A stretch of 64,000 nucleotides of DNA from Chloroflexota bacterium (GCA_004347695.1 SLTK01000009.1:506328-570327), one strand, 5' to 3'. Counted from the stretch's first letter, positions 26,181 through 35,470 are shown. Program-made: numbers and translations. Notes: generated from the letters alone by a model not told the origin.

Positions 26181-26816
26181 CTATTCTCCCTGAGTCTTGA
26201 ATACATAATCCCAGAAAGGCGATGAAACGCCAAAACGCATATTCGGCGTTTTGAAATGGTGGCGCATGTGGTGACGTTTCAAGGCTTTCCAGATTCCCGA
26301 GCGCATGGGAAAATGATGAGTGGCGTAGTGCGTCAGGTCATAGCACAGGTAACCGATGATGAAACCGGAGAAAAGCGGTCCAACCCAATTGCTGCCGCCC
26401 AGAATGACGCCAAAGAACAGGTGAAAAAAGCCGTAGAACAGCAGCGCCAATGGAATGCTCACCACCGGCGGCATAACCAGGCGGGTCTTGCATTGCGGCT
26501 GCGCATGATGCACCCCATGGAACAAAAAGAATATTTTCTTTTGCGCCTCGGTTTTGGGACGATAGTGAAACACAAAGCGGTGCAGCAAATATTCTGCCAG
26601 CGTCCACAGGAACAGGCCGAACAGGAAGGCAAAGAATATCCAGCCCAGTCCCTGGCCGCGCGGCCAATCTATAAATCCGCGCACCAGGGCATAAAGGCTG
26701 ATCGGCAGCCAGATAATCACCACGACCGCAGGGTGGATGTGGGAGAAAAACTCCAGAAAATCCGATTCAAAAAGCCGGATCGGCTCTTCACTATTGTTAA
26801 TTTTGATTTCTTCCAT
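26181..26816 (-). CDS. Fatty acid hydroxylase/sterol desaturase-type membrane protein
   Basis: The 211-residue protein has four hydrophobic helices and the histidine clusters of di-iron membrane hydroxylases: HRFVFH, HGVHH, HYATHH and HHMRHH. The arrangement resembles fatty-acid 2-hydroxylases, which hydroxylate acyl chains of lipids. The C-terminal GVSSPFWDYVF is also typical. There is no cytochrome b5 domain. The substrate is not known, and nothing nearby suggests it. Confidence 0.85.
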   Translation of the reverse strand: MEEIKINNSEEPIRLFESDFLEFFSHIHPAVVVIIWLPISLYALVRGFIDWPRGQGLGWIFFAFLFGLFLWTLAEYLLHRFVFHYRPKTEAQKKIFFLFHGVHHAQPQCKTRLVMPPVVSIPLALLFYGFFHLFFGVILGGSNWVGPLFSGFIIGYLCYDLTHYATHHFPMRSGIWKALKRHHMRHHFKTPNMRFGVSSPFWDYVFKTQGE

Positions 26817-26909
26817 TATTTCCTCGGTTTGTTAATCGGGAACAGAGTGTTTTTTATTTTACCCAGCAATGGTTAAGGTTACAATCATTTTTAAGGTTAT
26901 TGTTAAACT

Positions 26910-29900
26910 ATGCCTCCCCTGATTTGCGTCCACTCCTATTATTCACTGCTGGAAGGCGTTCATTCACCAGATGAACTGGCCGCACGTGCAGCCGCGCAAG
27001 GATTACCAGTTCTGGCTTTGACGGATCACAATATGCTTACCGGCGCTGTTGAATTTGCCCTTGCCTGCCGGAAAGCAGGCATCCGGCCGATCTTCGGGCT
27101 GGAAGTGGATGTGCACTCCCTGTCGGAATCCCACCCGAATGGACCATTGCCGCGCCTGACGCTGCTGGCGGAGAATGAGGAAGGCTGGTCCAATTTGTGC
27201 CGGCTGAGCAGCCTGGTAAATATGGACGCTGAGCGGCCTTTGACTACGAATGAAATCAATCTGCATTGCGCAGGGTTGATTTTGCTCACCGGCGGCAGCC
27301 GCGGAATTGCAAACCTGCTTTTACGTCAAGGACAACCAGGCTTTGCCCGGCGAATGCTGGCAGAACTTTTACGGCGGTTCCCGAACCGTCTTTTTGGGCG
27401 ATTAACCGGCAACGGTCCCCTTCAGGCCGAAGAACAGCTATTCGCTGACCTGGCCGGGCAAGTAAATCTTCCGCTGGTGCAAGTCCCTGAAGTGTTTTAC
27501 CTTGCAAAAGAAGATGAAAACCTGCACCGCACGGTCTGTGCCATCCGTACAAACCTCCCGGTTCAAAAAGTCGCCGCTTCTCATGGCTACACGCAATTTG
27601 TAACCTTTCCTCAAAGCGCATCCAGCGAAGTTCTTGCTAGCCGTTTCCCTCAAGCAGCTCAAAACGCGGATATTGTGGCATCCCGCTGCACGTTCGAGAT
27701 GCCCTTCGGAGTGGTTCGCTTCCCACAAGTTCCACTTCCGACCGGCCAAACCCCTTCTCAGGCACTGCGCGAAAAAGCCTATAACGGCGCAAGAAAGCTT
27801 TACAAAGTGATCACGCCGGCGCTCGAAGAGCGTCTGGAGCACGAATTGACCACAATAGCAGGATTGGGCTACGACCCGATATTCCTGATCATGGAAGAAT
27901 TGCTCACCTATGCCCGCAAGCAGGGCATCCTGTTCTCATCGCGCGGGTCGGCTGCATCTTCACTGGTTGCGCACTGCCTGGGGATCAGCAGCCCGGACCC
28001 GCTGCGCCTGTCGCTGTATTTCGAGCGTTTTCTTAACCCAGCCCGCTCCTCCCCTCCCGACATCGATACCGATATCGATTCGCGCCGGCGGGATGAAATC
28101 ATCCAACATTGTTTTAAAACCTACGGCGAAGAAGAAGTAGCAATGGTGGCCACCATCAACCGCTTCCGTCCGCGTTCTGCCGCTGGCGATGTTGCCAAGG
28201 CGCTTGGTTTTTCACCTGCTGAATCCCGCAAACTATCCCATGAACTTCCAAACTCTTTTTTTGCGGGGCGCGGCGCTGCGGGGGGCAGAAGCGGCGAAAA
28301 GGACATCTTCGCTGAACTGGCGCAACGTTATCCGGACGGGATTCACCAGGAGGTGTTCGCTCAATCCCGGCGGTTATTGGGAATCCCGCGCCATTTGTCC
28401 GTGCATCCAGGCGGAATGGTAATCTCTCCAGGTAAAATGACTGATCTGGTCCCAGTGATGCGCTCAGGTGGAAAAGGGGTATTGATTTCTCAATTCGACC
28501 TTGAATCACTGGCTTATCTGGGTCTGGTCAAAATTGACCTGCTTGGTATCCGTGGCTTGACGGTAATGGCTGATGTGGCCGCAGCGATTTACTCGTGGAG
28601 CAAAGCAGATTATGCCCGGCCCACTCAAGTACTTGAAAAAATTCCGAGAGCAGATCCATCAACCAGTGAAATCGTCTCGGCCGGTAAAACAATTGGCTGC
28701 TTCCAGATTGAAAGCCCGGGTATGCGTTCCACACTTAAACTAATCCATGCAACCGACCCGGACGATGTAATGGCAGCCCTGGCATTATATAGACCCGGTC
28801 CATTACGCGGCGGGCTGCGCGACGCTTTTATTCGGCGGCATAACAAAGAGGAACCCGTCAGTCAGCTTCACCCCTCGCTGACAACCATCTTGGAGGATAC
28901 CTATGGTGTAATCCTTTACCAGGAGCAAGTGCTGCGCATTGCGCATGAAATCGCCGGACTTAGTCTGGCAGAATCGGACTTATTGCGGCGTGCGATGAGT
29001 CATTTTGATCCTGGTAAGCAGATGCAAAACTTGAAAGATAAGTTTGTTCGCGGTGCCGGCGATAGGCAGCAGATCACGCCAGACCTGGCTGAAAATATTT
29101 GGGACATGATGGCAGCCTTTGCCGGTTACGGCTTTCCCAAAGCACATGCAGCCTCGTACGCACAGGTTGCCTGGAACTCCGCCTGGTGTAAGGCGCATTA
29201 CCCGGCCGAATTTCTTTCAGCAGTGCTGGCTAACTGGGGCGGTTATTACAGTCAACGGGTTTACCTGATGGAAGCCCGCCGCCTTGGATTCCCACCCAGG
29301 CCGCCCCACATTAATTTCTCGGGCCGCGAATGCACAGTGGTATACCCCGGCGGCAGTGCGATGCTGTACCTCGGGCTGGACCAGGTACGTGACCTTACCA
29401 ACCGGACCATCCAGCGAATTATCCGGCAGCGGCCATTCCACTCATTGGAAGATTTCCTGCTACGAGTCGATCCGCGTCCCGCCGAAGCTCAGAATTTGAT
29501 TCGCTGCGGGGCACTGGCGGGTCTGGGTTCCATCCCCGGCCTGTTGCATCAATTGGGAGCGGGTACACGAAAACCCGGGCAGCCCTCCTTATTTGAGGTC
29601 GAATCCGCGATAGATGAACCGGATTGGGCGTTGGCTGAGCGGGTGGCGGCGCAGCAGGAAATCCTCGGAATCGGTGTGGATGCTCACCCCTTGGACCTGT
29701 ACGCAGCGCAGTTGCGTCGTGTGCAGGCGATCAGTACAGTCGAAGCGCTGGAAACCAGCGGTAAAAGGGTAACGGTGGCTGGCGTCCGCCAGAGCCATCG
29801 CCGTAGTAAAACCTCCTCCGGTGAATGGATGGCTTTTCTTACACTGGAAGATTTCGACGGGATGTTGGATGTAGTGCTCTTTCCAGCCGTTTTCCGCTTC

Positions 29901-30020
29901 ACCCGAAAAGAAATCTTCACCGAAAACAGGCCGATTCTCGTCGAGGGCGTAATGGAAACCAACCTGGAGCGTGAAGATCCATTTTTGCGCGCTGAACGCG
30001 TCCATTTATTGGGTGAATGA
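26910..30020 (+). CDS. dnaE: DNA polymerase III alpha subunit, short DnaE type with degenerate PHP domain
   Basis: The 1036-residue protein runs PHP domain (1-220), palm, thumb and fingers, HhH region and OB fold (VTVAGVRQSHRRSKTSSG). Catalytic aspartates are in SSPPDIDTDIDSRRR, and FPKAHAASYAQVAW is present. It is shorter than E. coli DnaE (1160). In the PHP domain the usual HxH is CVH, the later Cys is Gly in LTGGSRG, and the usual NDVHY is PEVFY, so metal-dependent activity is probably lost. This could be the main replicase or an error-prone DnaE2-like second polymerase. No imuA or imuB lies nearby. The start is possibly leaderless. Confidence 0.88.
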   Translation: MPPLICVHSYYSLLEGVHSPDELAARAAAQGLPVLALTDHNMLTGAVEFALACRKAGIRPIFGLEVDVHSLSESHPNGPLPRLTLLAENEEGWSNLCRLSSLVNMDAERPLTTNEINLHCAGLILLTGGSRGIANLLLRQGQPGFARRMLAELLRRFPNRLFGRLTGNGPLQAEEQLFADLAGQVNLPLVQVPEVFYLAKEDENLHRTVCAIRTNLPVQKVAASHGYTQFVTFPQSASSEVLASRFPQAAQNADIVASRCTFEMPFGVVRFPQVPLPTGQTPSQALREKAYNGARKLYKVITPALEERLEHELTTIAGLGYDPIFLIMEELLTYARKQGILFSSRGSAASSLVAHCLGISSPDPLRLSLYFERFLNPARSSPPDIDTDIDSRRRDEIIQHCFKTYGEEEVAMVATINRFRPRSAAGDVAKALGFSPAESRKLSHELPNSFFAGRGAAGGRSGEKDIFAELAQRYPDGIHQEVFAQSRRLLGIPRHLSVHPGGMVISPGKMTDLVPVMRSGGKGVLISQFDLESLAYLGLVKIDLLGIRGLTVMADVAAAIYSWSKADYARPTQVLEKIPRADPSTSEIVSAGKTIGCFQIESPGMRSTLKLIHATDPDDVMAALALYRPGPLRGGLRDAFIRRHNKEEPVSQLHPSLTTILEDTYGVILYQEQVLRIAHEIAGLSLAESDLLRRAMSHFDPGKQMQNLKDKFVRGAGDRQQITPDLAENIWDMMAAFAGYGFPKAHAASYAQVAWNSAWCKAHYPAEFLSAVLANWGGYYSQRVYLMEARRLGFPPRPPHINFSGRECTVVYPGGSAMLYLGLDQVRDLTNRTIQRIIRQRPFHSLEDFLLRVDPRPAEAQNLIRCGALAGLGSIPGLLHQLGAGTRKPGQPSLFEVESAIDEPDWALAERVAAQQEILGIGVDAHPLDLYAAQLRRVQAISTVEALETSGKRVTVAGVRQSHRRSKTSSGEWMAFLTLEDFDGMLDVVLFPAVFRFTRKEIFTENRPILVEGVMETNLEREDPFLRAERVHLLGE

Positions 30021-30054
30021 AGAATTCGCCCGCATCCAACCGGCGGAAAATTCG

Positions 30055-30060
30055 TATAAT
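30055..30060 (+). promoter_or_regulatory. -10 box upstream of a small membrane protein
   Basis: Perfect TATAAT 20 bases before the ATG at 30081, with ATTGGAG as ribosome site in between. No clear -35. Confidence 0.45.
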
Positions 30061-30080
30061 ATTATTGGAGCATTTGAATC

Positions 30081-30302
30081 ATGATTGAAAAAACAAGAGT
30101 CCCCATTCTATTGTGGCCATTTTGGGCTTTGTGGCGGTTGGTACTGAAGGTCTTCGAACTCACCGGAAGACTGGTGGGTGCCATCCTTGGTTTGGTCTTT
30201 ATGATCGCCGGAATCGTGTTGACCGTGACGGTCTTCGGGGCCATCATTGGAATTCCGCTGATCGTTTTTGGTTTTATGCTTTCCCTGCGCAGCCTGTTCT
30301 AA
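30081..30302 (+). CDS. Small two-helix membrane protein, unknown function
   Basis: The 73-residue product has a Trp-rich amphipathic start (PILLWPFWALWRL) and then one long or two short hydrophobic helices (about residues 28-70). I recognise no family. A -10 box and TTGGAG upstream and the four-base gap to the next gene support it as real. It is likely co-transcribed with the membrane protein that follows. Confidence 0.6.
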   Translation: MIEKTRVPILLWPFWALWRLVLKVFELTGRLVGAILGLVFMIAGIVLTVTVFGAIIGIPLIVFGFMLSLRSLF

Positions 30303-30306
30303 AAAT

Positions 30307-31428
30307 ATGGCAGATACTCCACGGAGCGCCAACCGCGCCCCGGTTCGCCGTGACAAAGCCGAGCAGTTGGTGCTGGTCACACTGCTGTCCTTTGGCGGCT
30401 CCGTCATGGTCACGCGGGCTTTCCTCGAACTGACCGGTTACCCCCAGATAGGAGGCGGCGGATTGCATTTCGCCCATGTAATTTGGGGCGGGATATTTTT
30501 ATTTGTTGCCACGCTCCTGCCGATCATATTGGCCAACCAATGGGCGCTTTACTGGTCGGCTGCGACAGGTGGAATCGGTTTTGGCCTGTTTATCGATGAG
30601 GTGGGCAAATTCATCACGCAAACCAACGATTATTTCTACCCGCCAGCCGCTCCAATTGTTTATACCCTGTTTCTGATAACGACGCTGGTCTATATCCACG
30701 TCCGCCGACCAAAAGAGGCTTCGCCGCGTGAAGAACTTTACCGTGTACTGCAAGGTCTGACCGAACTGCTGGATCACGACCTGGATGCAACTGAAAAGGC
30801 CGCCCTGAAAAAGCGTCTGGATAGTATTCGCAGTCAAAGCGATGATCCGCAGTTACTCAACCTGGCCGAATCGTTGGACCAGTACATCCAGTCGGAACAT
30901 ATTCAGACCGCGCCCGAAAGGCGGCCGCAATGGGTCCTCAAACTCCAGAGCTGGATGAAAGCCGTCGAAAATTTCTTTACTCGCCCCCGGTTGCGGATCG
31001 TTTTGATTCTCAGCCTCGGGGCTGTTGGAGTTTACTCGATCGTCAGGCTTGTAACCTTTGGTATGTTTGCAACGGCAGTGTTCCAGGGAGTGGATATTTC
31101 TCCATTGGTTCGTCCGGCTGATATTGATGTGGCCAATCAGCCGCTCTGGTATGCTATTCGCCAGGCGGTTCAGGGCCTGGTTGGTTTTCTATCTTTCCTG
31201 GCAGCTATTTATTTTGTACTAAAGCGCGATCACACCGCGGTTACATTGGCCATCCTTGGCCTGACTTTTTCATTGGCAGTAGTAAACATCCTCGTTTATT
31301 ACCTGGACCAATTTTCCGCCACTTTCGGCGCGCTTTTTGAATTTGCGGTTTTGATGGGCGTAGCTGTTTACCGCCAGCGCTTTTTGATAACCCCACGAAC
31401 ACCTACTGATCCGCCCATCAAACTTTAA
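30307..31428 (+). CDS. Multi-pass membrane protein, unknown function
   Basis: The ORF track begins at 30268 inside the upstream gene. The ATG at 30307 (MADTPRSANRAPVRR) is more likely and gives 373 residues. Four hydrophobic helices lie in residues about 20-125. A charged helical cytoplasmic part with a coiled-coil-like stretch (DLDATEKAALKKRLDSIRS) follows, then three more helices. I cannot name a family. Its stop shares TTAA with the stop of the convergent YigZ gene. Confidence 0.7.
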   Translation: MADTPRSANRAPVRRDKAEQLVLVTLLSFGGSVMVTRAFLELTGYPQIGGGGLHFAHVIWGGIFLFVATLLPIILANQWALYWSAATGGIGFGLFIDEVGKFITQTNDYFYPPAAPIVYTLFLITTLVYIHVRRPKEASPREELYRVLQGLTELLDHDLDATEKAALKKRLDSIRSQSDDPQLLNLAESLDQYIQSEHIQTAPERRPQWVLKLQSWMKAVENFFTRPRLRIVLILSLGAVGVYSIVRLVTFGMFATAVFQGVDISPLVRPADIDVANQPLWYAIRQAVQGLVGFLSFLAAIYFVLKRDHTAVTLAILGLTFSLAVVNILVYYLDQFSATFGALFEFAVLMGVAVYRQRFLITPRTPTDPPIKL

Positions 31429-32081
31429 AGTACATCAACAACCGGAAAAATAGCGGCCGGATTGGTCTCGGTGATCTCCGCCTGCAAGGCCCCCTTGCTG
31501 ATCTCGCGCAGCGCACCCTGGAAGCCAGGCAAGCTTTTAGCAGCAAACTGAAGCGTCAGAGTAATATCTCCCGCAAAATTTTCACCCAGGGTTTGCCCGC
31601 CATGTTCTGCGATTAATATCCGGATGCGCTCGAATAATGGGTACGGCAATACCAGCCTGACTGTATGGGTTGGTATTTTCTCAGCCAGCGGCAGCCCAAC
31701 TAAAACAGATTTAACCGCATCGGTGTACGCGCGCACCAACCCACCGGTGCCAAGTTTGGTTCCACCAAAATAGCGGGTCACTACTACTGCAGCATCGCCC
31801 AGGCCGCTACCTTTCAGCACTGCCAGCGTTGGACGCCCGGCCGTTCCCTGGGGTTCACCGTCATCTGAACAGTGTTCGATGATACTAACGCCGTGCCCGA
31901 CGATAAAAGCCGGGACGTTGTGGGCTGCATTTGGATGAACAGCCCGGATTTTAGCAATAAAATTACGAGCTTCCTCGACCGAAAATACCGGTGTAATCGT
32001 GGTGATGAAACGCGAATTTACCACTACAATTTCAGTATGATGTTCACTGGCTGGAATAAGCAGGCGGTCAGTTTTATTCAT
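31425..32081 (-). CDS. YigZ/IMPACT-family protein
   Basis: The 218-residue protein has the IMPACT signature HCSDDGEPQGTAGRPTLAVL followed by VVVTRYFGGTKLGTGGLVRAY. A C-terminal ferredoxin-like domain (DUF1949 type) comes after. Family members are conserved. Eukaryotic IMPACT regulates GCN2, while the bacterial role is unclear and may relate to ribosomes or translation stress. It overlaps the convergent membrane gene by four bases. Confidence 0.92.
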   Translation of the reverse strand: MNKTDRLLIPASEHHTEIVVVNSRFITTITPVFSVEEARNFIAKIRAVHPNAAHNVPAFIVGHGVSIIEHCSDDGEPQGTAGRPTLAVLKGSGLGDAAVVVTRYFGGTKLGTGGLVRAYTDAVKSVLVGLPLAEKIPTHTVRLVLPYPLFERIRILIAEHGGQTLGENFAGDITLTLQFAAKSLPGFQGALREISKGALQAEITETNPAAIFPVVDVL

Positions 32082-32221
32082 TGTGCGGTTACACTTTTGG
32101 GAGTAAAAGTCATTTGATCAAGGTTTATGAATAAATTCCGTGCGTTATACGCTCTGAACTCACAGGACACCCATTGGTGAGGTACACTGCAAGCGAGTAA
32201 AGTTAAGCATCTCAAAGATTG

Positions 32222-32255
32222 TCAGCAGAATCTTCCGCTTCGCTCAGGGTGACAT
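32222..32255. repeat. Interspersed GAAGCG-type intergenic repeat
   Basis: The sequence GCAGAATCTTCCGCTTCGCTCAGGGTGACATCC (reverse: CACCCTGAGCGAAGCGG) resembles a repeat class scattered between genes in many environmental bacterial genomes. The track ORF 32222..32572 reads it as CHPERSGRF, a hallmark of this repeat. A related element lies at 59824-59860. Confidence 0.55.
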
Positions 32256-32296
32256 CCATTATTTAGACTTAGTATACCTTTGAAAATTGGAGAAAG

Positions 32297-33073
32297 ATGA
32301 GGTTCAGGCCAATGAAAGCAGGGGTTGATTTTGTTGGAGTGGGTGTTGGGGCAGTGATTGTTGATCCTCGAGGCCGTTTGTTTCTGGCAAAGCGGGGTGA
32401 AAAAGCGAAAAACGAGCGCGGCTGCTGGGAATTCCCCGGTGGAAGCGTTGAATTTGGGGAAACCCTGGCGGACGGCCTGAAACGTGAAATGCAGGAGGAG
32501 TACGGGATAGAAATTTCTGTCGGCAAGCTTTTGGATGTGATCGATCACATCCTTCCCCGGGAAGGCCAGCATTGGGTTTCACCCACGTACATTTGCAAAG
32601 TCGTCAGCGGAGAACCGCGCATCATCGAGCCGAAAAAATGCGCTGAAATCGGTTGGTTTGCGTTGGATGAAATTCCTGAACCGCTTTCAGTCATCAGCCG
32701 GGAAAACCTGCAGCACTACCGGTCAACTTTACCGGCAAATTCAGCCACACCATCCACAAAGGCGGCATCCATGAAACATTTTCTTGTACACATTCAATAC
32801 AAAGTACCCGTTGAGCAACTGGGCGATACGGTCCGACAGCACCGGGAGTTTCTCCAAATGGGTTATGAACGCGGCTGGCTGCTCATGTCTGGCCCGCGCG
32901 AACCAAAAACCGCCGGGATTGTTGTCGCGCGTGCGCCTTCCCGCGAGGAATTAGCGGGCTTTTTCGAGAATGACCCATACAAAGTGATGGGCCTGGCCGA
33001 CCATGAATTCACGGAATTCGACCCGGTCAAATTTCAGCCGTTTCTGACAGACTGGGTGACCGGTTTGGAATAA
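32297..33073 (+). CDS. Nudix hydrolase fused to a YciI-like domain
   Basis: Residues about 10-140 form a Nudix domain with the box GGSVEFGETLADGLKREMQE-EYGI. Such domains cleave nucleoside diphosphates linked to other groups. After a Ser/Ala-rich linker, residues about 158-255 form a YciI-like domain (MKHFLVHIQYKV with HREFLQMGYERGWLLMSGP and DPYKVMGLADHEFTEF). YciI folds are small dimeric enzymes or binding modules of mostly unknown role. No stop separates the halves, although an internal ATG heads the second. The GGAGA site supports the start. Its last 40 bases run antisense into the next gene. Confidence 0.85.
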   Translation: MRFRPMKAGVDFVGVGVGAVIVDPRGRLFLAKRGEKAKNERGCWEFPGGSVEFGETLADGLKREMQEEYGIEISVGKLLDVIDHILPREGQHWVSPTYICKVVSGEPRIIEPKKCAEIGWFALDEIPEPLSVISRENLQHYRSTLPANSATPSTKAASMKHFLVHIQYKVPVEQLGDTVRQHREFLQMGYERGWLLMSGPREPKTAGIVVARAPSREELAGFFENDPYKVMGLADHEFTEFDPVKFQPFLTDWVTGLE

Positions 33074-34134
33074 CGCTCGAGCAGCAGATTGGCAATTTCA
33101 TCCGCTCCGTTAATGCCGTCACGATGAATCTTCGGCGTCTGGAGCAAGCGGTCTGGTAAATCACCCCAGTTTCCACTGCCAAAGTCCAGGTAGGTGAGTT
33201 CGAGGGCACCCATCGCGCGTCGAGCAAATTCTGCCAGGGGCGGCGTTTCTGGAAATTTTTCCCGAGGAATGTAAGCAAATGGCAAACCCGCCTGATACAC
33301 CTCGGCGAGGGTGCTGTAACCAAGCTTTGCTATGACCGCATCGCTGGCTTGAACCAGATCGGGATGATAAAAATTGCTACGGTGAGGTAACAGAATTAGA
33401 TTGTCTTGTCGTAACAATTGGTTGGAGGTACCGGGCAGCACGAAACGGCAATGGGAGTACTTTTTCAATGCCGCCAGGCTGCTAAATTTTTCCTCGATAC
33501 CCCCCACAGTGACCAGTATCACCGGTTCATCAATGGCAATTCCTAAGCGTTCACGGGTATCCGCCCGCTGATGGACAGGCCGGCGGGCAACCGGCAGTAC
33601 CTGTTGCGCGGCTGAATTGGGTTGAACTGCCGGCATAGTCTGAATATGCAGATCTGCCTGACTGAATACCTGCTCGAAATCATTGACAAAGGGGATGAAA
33701 CCCGGTTCCAGGTCGGCGTACCTGGCGTAAATAAAGTCCCAGGTGAAGTTTTCTACCAGAACGGCCGGCAGCCCGGCGGCGTGTGCTGCCTGAATACCAA
33801 TTGGCGCGATATCACATACGACCAGCCGGCAATGACGCCCTGCCAGAATTTTTGCAGCTACCGATATCTGGCTATGCGCATTTGTTTTGGCGTGCTTGAG
33901 CTTTGCGACGGTAGCAGGCAAATCTTCGCTGAATGGCGATGTTTGTACTAGACCAACGTCGCCGGCGAAATTATGATAGGTAAACCCGGCGCTTAGCGAA
34001 TCACGAAAAAACCATTCAGGTACCTGCGTAAACAAGTCAAAATGAACATTTGGTAGTCTGGCTTGCAATGCCTGCATCACCGCTGAAGCCCTGGCAGCGT
34101 GCCCAAACCCGTGAGCGGTTATAAAATAGCCCAT
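33034..34134 (-). CDS. Glycosyltransferase-like protein (GT-B, MurG/UGT style)
   Basis: The product starts MGYFITAHGFGHAARASAVM, a GT-B nucleotide-sugar transferase start with a glycine-rich first loop. It has a C-terminal half with VILVTVGGIEEKFSS and a binding segment KLGYSTLAEVYQAGLPFAYIP. It also resembles the N-terminal part of L-arabinokinase-like proteins. The acceptor and sugar are unknown. The ORF track begins at a TTG at 34188. I prefer the ATG at 34134, although its ribosome site is weak. It overlaps the Nudix gene end to end by 40 bases. Confidence 0.75.
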   Translation of the reverse strand: MGYFITAHGFGHAARASAVMQALQARLPNVHFDLFTQVPEWFFRDSLSAGFTYHNFAGDVGLVQTSPFSEDLPATVAKLKHAKTNAHSQISVAAKILAGRHCRLVVCDIAPIGIQAAHAAGLPAVLVENFTWDFIYARYADLEPGFIPFVNDFEQVFSQADLHIQTMPAVQPNSAAQQVLPVARRPVHQRADTRERLGIAIDEPVILVTVGGIEEKFSSLAALKKYSHCRFVLPGTSNQLLRQDNLILLPHRSNFYHPDLVQASDAVIAKLGYSTLAEVYQAGLPFAYIPREKFPETPPLAEFARRAMGALELTYLDFGSGNWGDLPDRLLQTPKIHRDGINGADEIANLLLERYSKPVTQSVRNG

Positions 34135-34273
34135 CCGAAATTCAGTCTTTATTGACCTACCCTCGACAAGAAATAATATCAGCCGCAATTGTACCCGACT
34201 GCGGCAAATTAGCCATTCAGAAAAAGATTGATCGACCCCTGCTGCTCCTTACCAGACGCGCCATGGCTAAAGG

Positions 34274-34279
34274 TATAAT
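34274..34279 (+). promoter_or_regulatory. -10 box of a probably leaderless gene
   Basis: TATAAT is followed after seven bases by the ATG at 34287, so the predicted transcript would begin at or next to the start codon. No ribosome site is present. Confidence 0.5.
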
Positions 34280-34286
34280 TTACACC

Positions 34287-34700
34287 ATGAAAACAGCGGG
34301 GTTTGGCCGAATCAATATCGCGCGCCTGCTTATTGGGCTGGTTATTTTCTTCAACCTGCAGGCCGCGTTTTTGTTCATCATTAACCCGGCTGCTTATTCG
34401 ACCGGGTTTGAAGTCAGCGGCGTCGTTGGCGAAAAACTGGTTCAGGGAATGGGCATCCTCTTTTTGATGTGGAATGTCCCCTATATTTATGCGTTGACCA
34501 ATCCGATTCGGCACCGGACATCCCTCTACCAGGCGATCATCATGCAGGCAATCGGCGTCGTTGGCGAAACAATCCTCTGGCTTACACTGCCATCCGGGCA
34601 CCCAGCCATGGAAAGCATGGTCGTCCGTTTTGCGATATTCGACGGCAGCGGGCTGATTGCACTATGTGCAGCACTTTGGATTACCCGCCGCAGAAGTTAA
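34287..34700 (+). CDS. Four-helix membrane protein, unknown function
   Basis: The ORF track begins at 34152, upstream of a -10 box. The ATG at 34287 (MKTAGFGRINIARLL) fits better and gives 137 residues with four hydrophobic helices. The layout resembles small DoxX-like membrane proteins, but I see no diagnostic motif. It appears leaderless. Its stop shares TTAA with the stop of the convergent phosphatase gene. Confidence 0.65.
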   Translation: MKTAGFGRINIARLLIGLVIFFNLQAAFLFIINPAAYSTGFEVSGVVGEKLVQGMGILFLMWNVPYIYALTNPIRHRTSLYQAIIMQAIGVVGETILWLTLPSGHPAMESMVVRFAIFDGSGLIALCAALWITRRRS

Positions 34701-35461
34701 ACGGGGTTTTGCGCGGGTTCTTCGTTTTCAGGCTCTTCAAAGGGCGCTTCGGTTGGGATAACCGGCAATCGGACGAACATGCGACGGATAAAGTCCTTCG
34801 GCCGGGTTACTACCCGCAGCACCACCACGCTCATGTCGTCTCGCGGCCGCCCTTGATCCAGGCGGATTGCCTGCGTTAACAGTGAATCGGCAATTACCTG
34901 AGCCGATGGCTCCTGTTCTTCCAGCATCCCCTCCAATAAGGAGCACACATCAATGCCAATACCACCGTTAGCTGTGCCAGAATTCATCACGCCATCGGTA
35001 TACATGACGACAGTTGTGCTTTTCTTCAGGTTAATCTCGGAGATTGACGGCCGTACATTACGCGCTGAACCAATAGGTTGAGGCATGCCGCTCAAACATT
35101 CCACCCGGCTGCTCTGCGCCACAAAAATTGGCGTGGGGTTATTGCGTGTCAACACCAGTGTGCAGGTTTCAAGATCCGCGCTTAAGATGTTCAGGTAAGC
35201 AGGATCATGGCCGTTGCGCTCGGTAAACAGAAAGTCAGAAACCGCGCGAGCGGCTGCGCCATCACGGATCCCATCAGACAGCAAGCTAAGGACCTTACGA
35301 ACTACCAATCCAGAAACAAGTTTCCCAATATGACCGGTGGTTAATGCATCACTCATGACCACTGACAGGCCCCCATTTGGCCGCTCAATGACTTCGATCG
35401 AATCCCCGCTTTCATGCGACCCATGTTGCGTAACCTTGGCTACGGCAATCTGAATTTCCAT
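34697..35461 (-). CDS. PP2C/SpoIIE-type serine phosphatase
   Basis: The 254-residue protein has the metal-binding blocks VVMSDALTTGHIG, VVMYTDGVMNSG and GRPRDDMSVVVLRV of the SpoIIE branch of PP2C phosphatases. These dephosphorylate Ser/Thr on regulators such as anti-sigma-factor antagonists. It has no sensor or membrane domain, and a C-terminal acidic Pro tail. No RsbV or RsbW partner is seen in the window. It lies nine bases before the methyltransferase gene reads out, in the same direction. Confidence 0.85.
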   Translation of the reverse strand: MEIQIAVAKVTQHGSHESGDSIEVIERPNGGLSVVMSDALTTGHIGKLVSGLVVRKVLSLLSDGIRDGAAARAVSDFLFTERNGHDPAYLNILSADLETCTLVLTRNNPTPIFVAQSSRVECLSGMPQPIGSARNVRPSISEINLKKSTTVVMYTDGVMNSGTANGGIGIDVCSLLEGMLEEQEPSAQVIADSLLTQAIRLDQGRPRDDMSVVVLRVVTRPKDFIRRMFVRLPVIPTEAPFEEPENEEPAQNPV

Positions 35462-35470
35462 TTGATTATT

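Noticed and set aside
34697-35461. Serine phosphatase as part of a partner-switching stress module
   Set aside because: No anti-sigma, antagonist or sigma gene is seen in the window, so only the phosphatase itself is supported.
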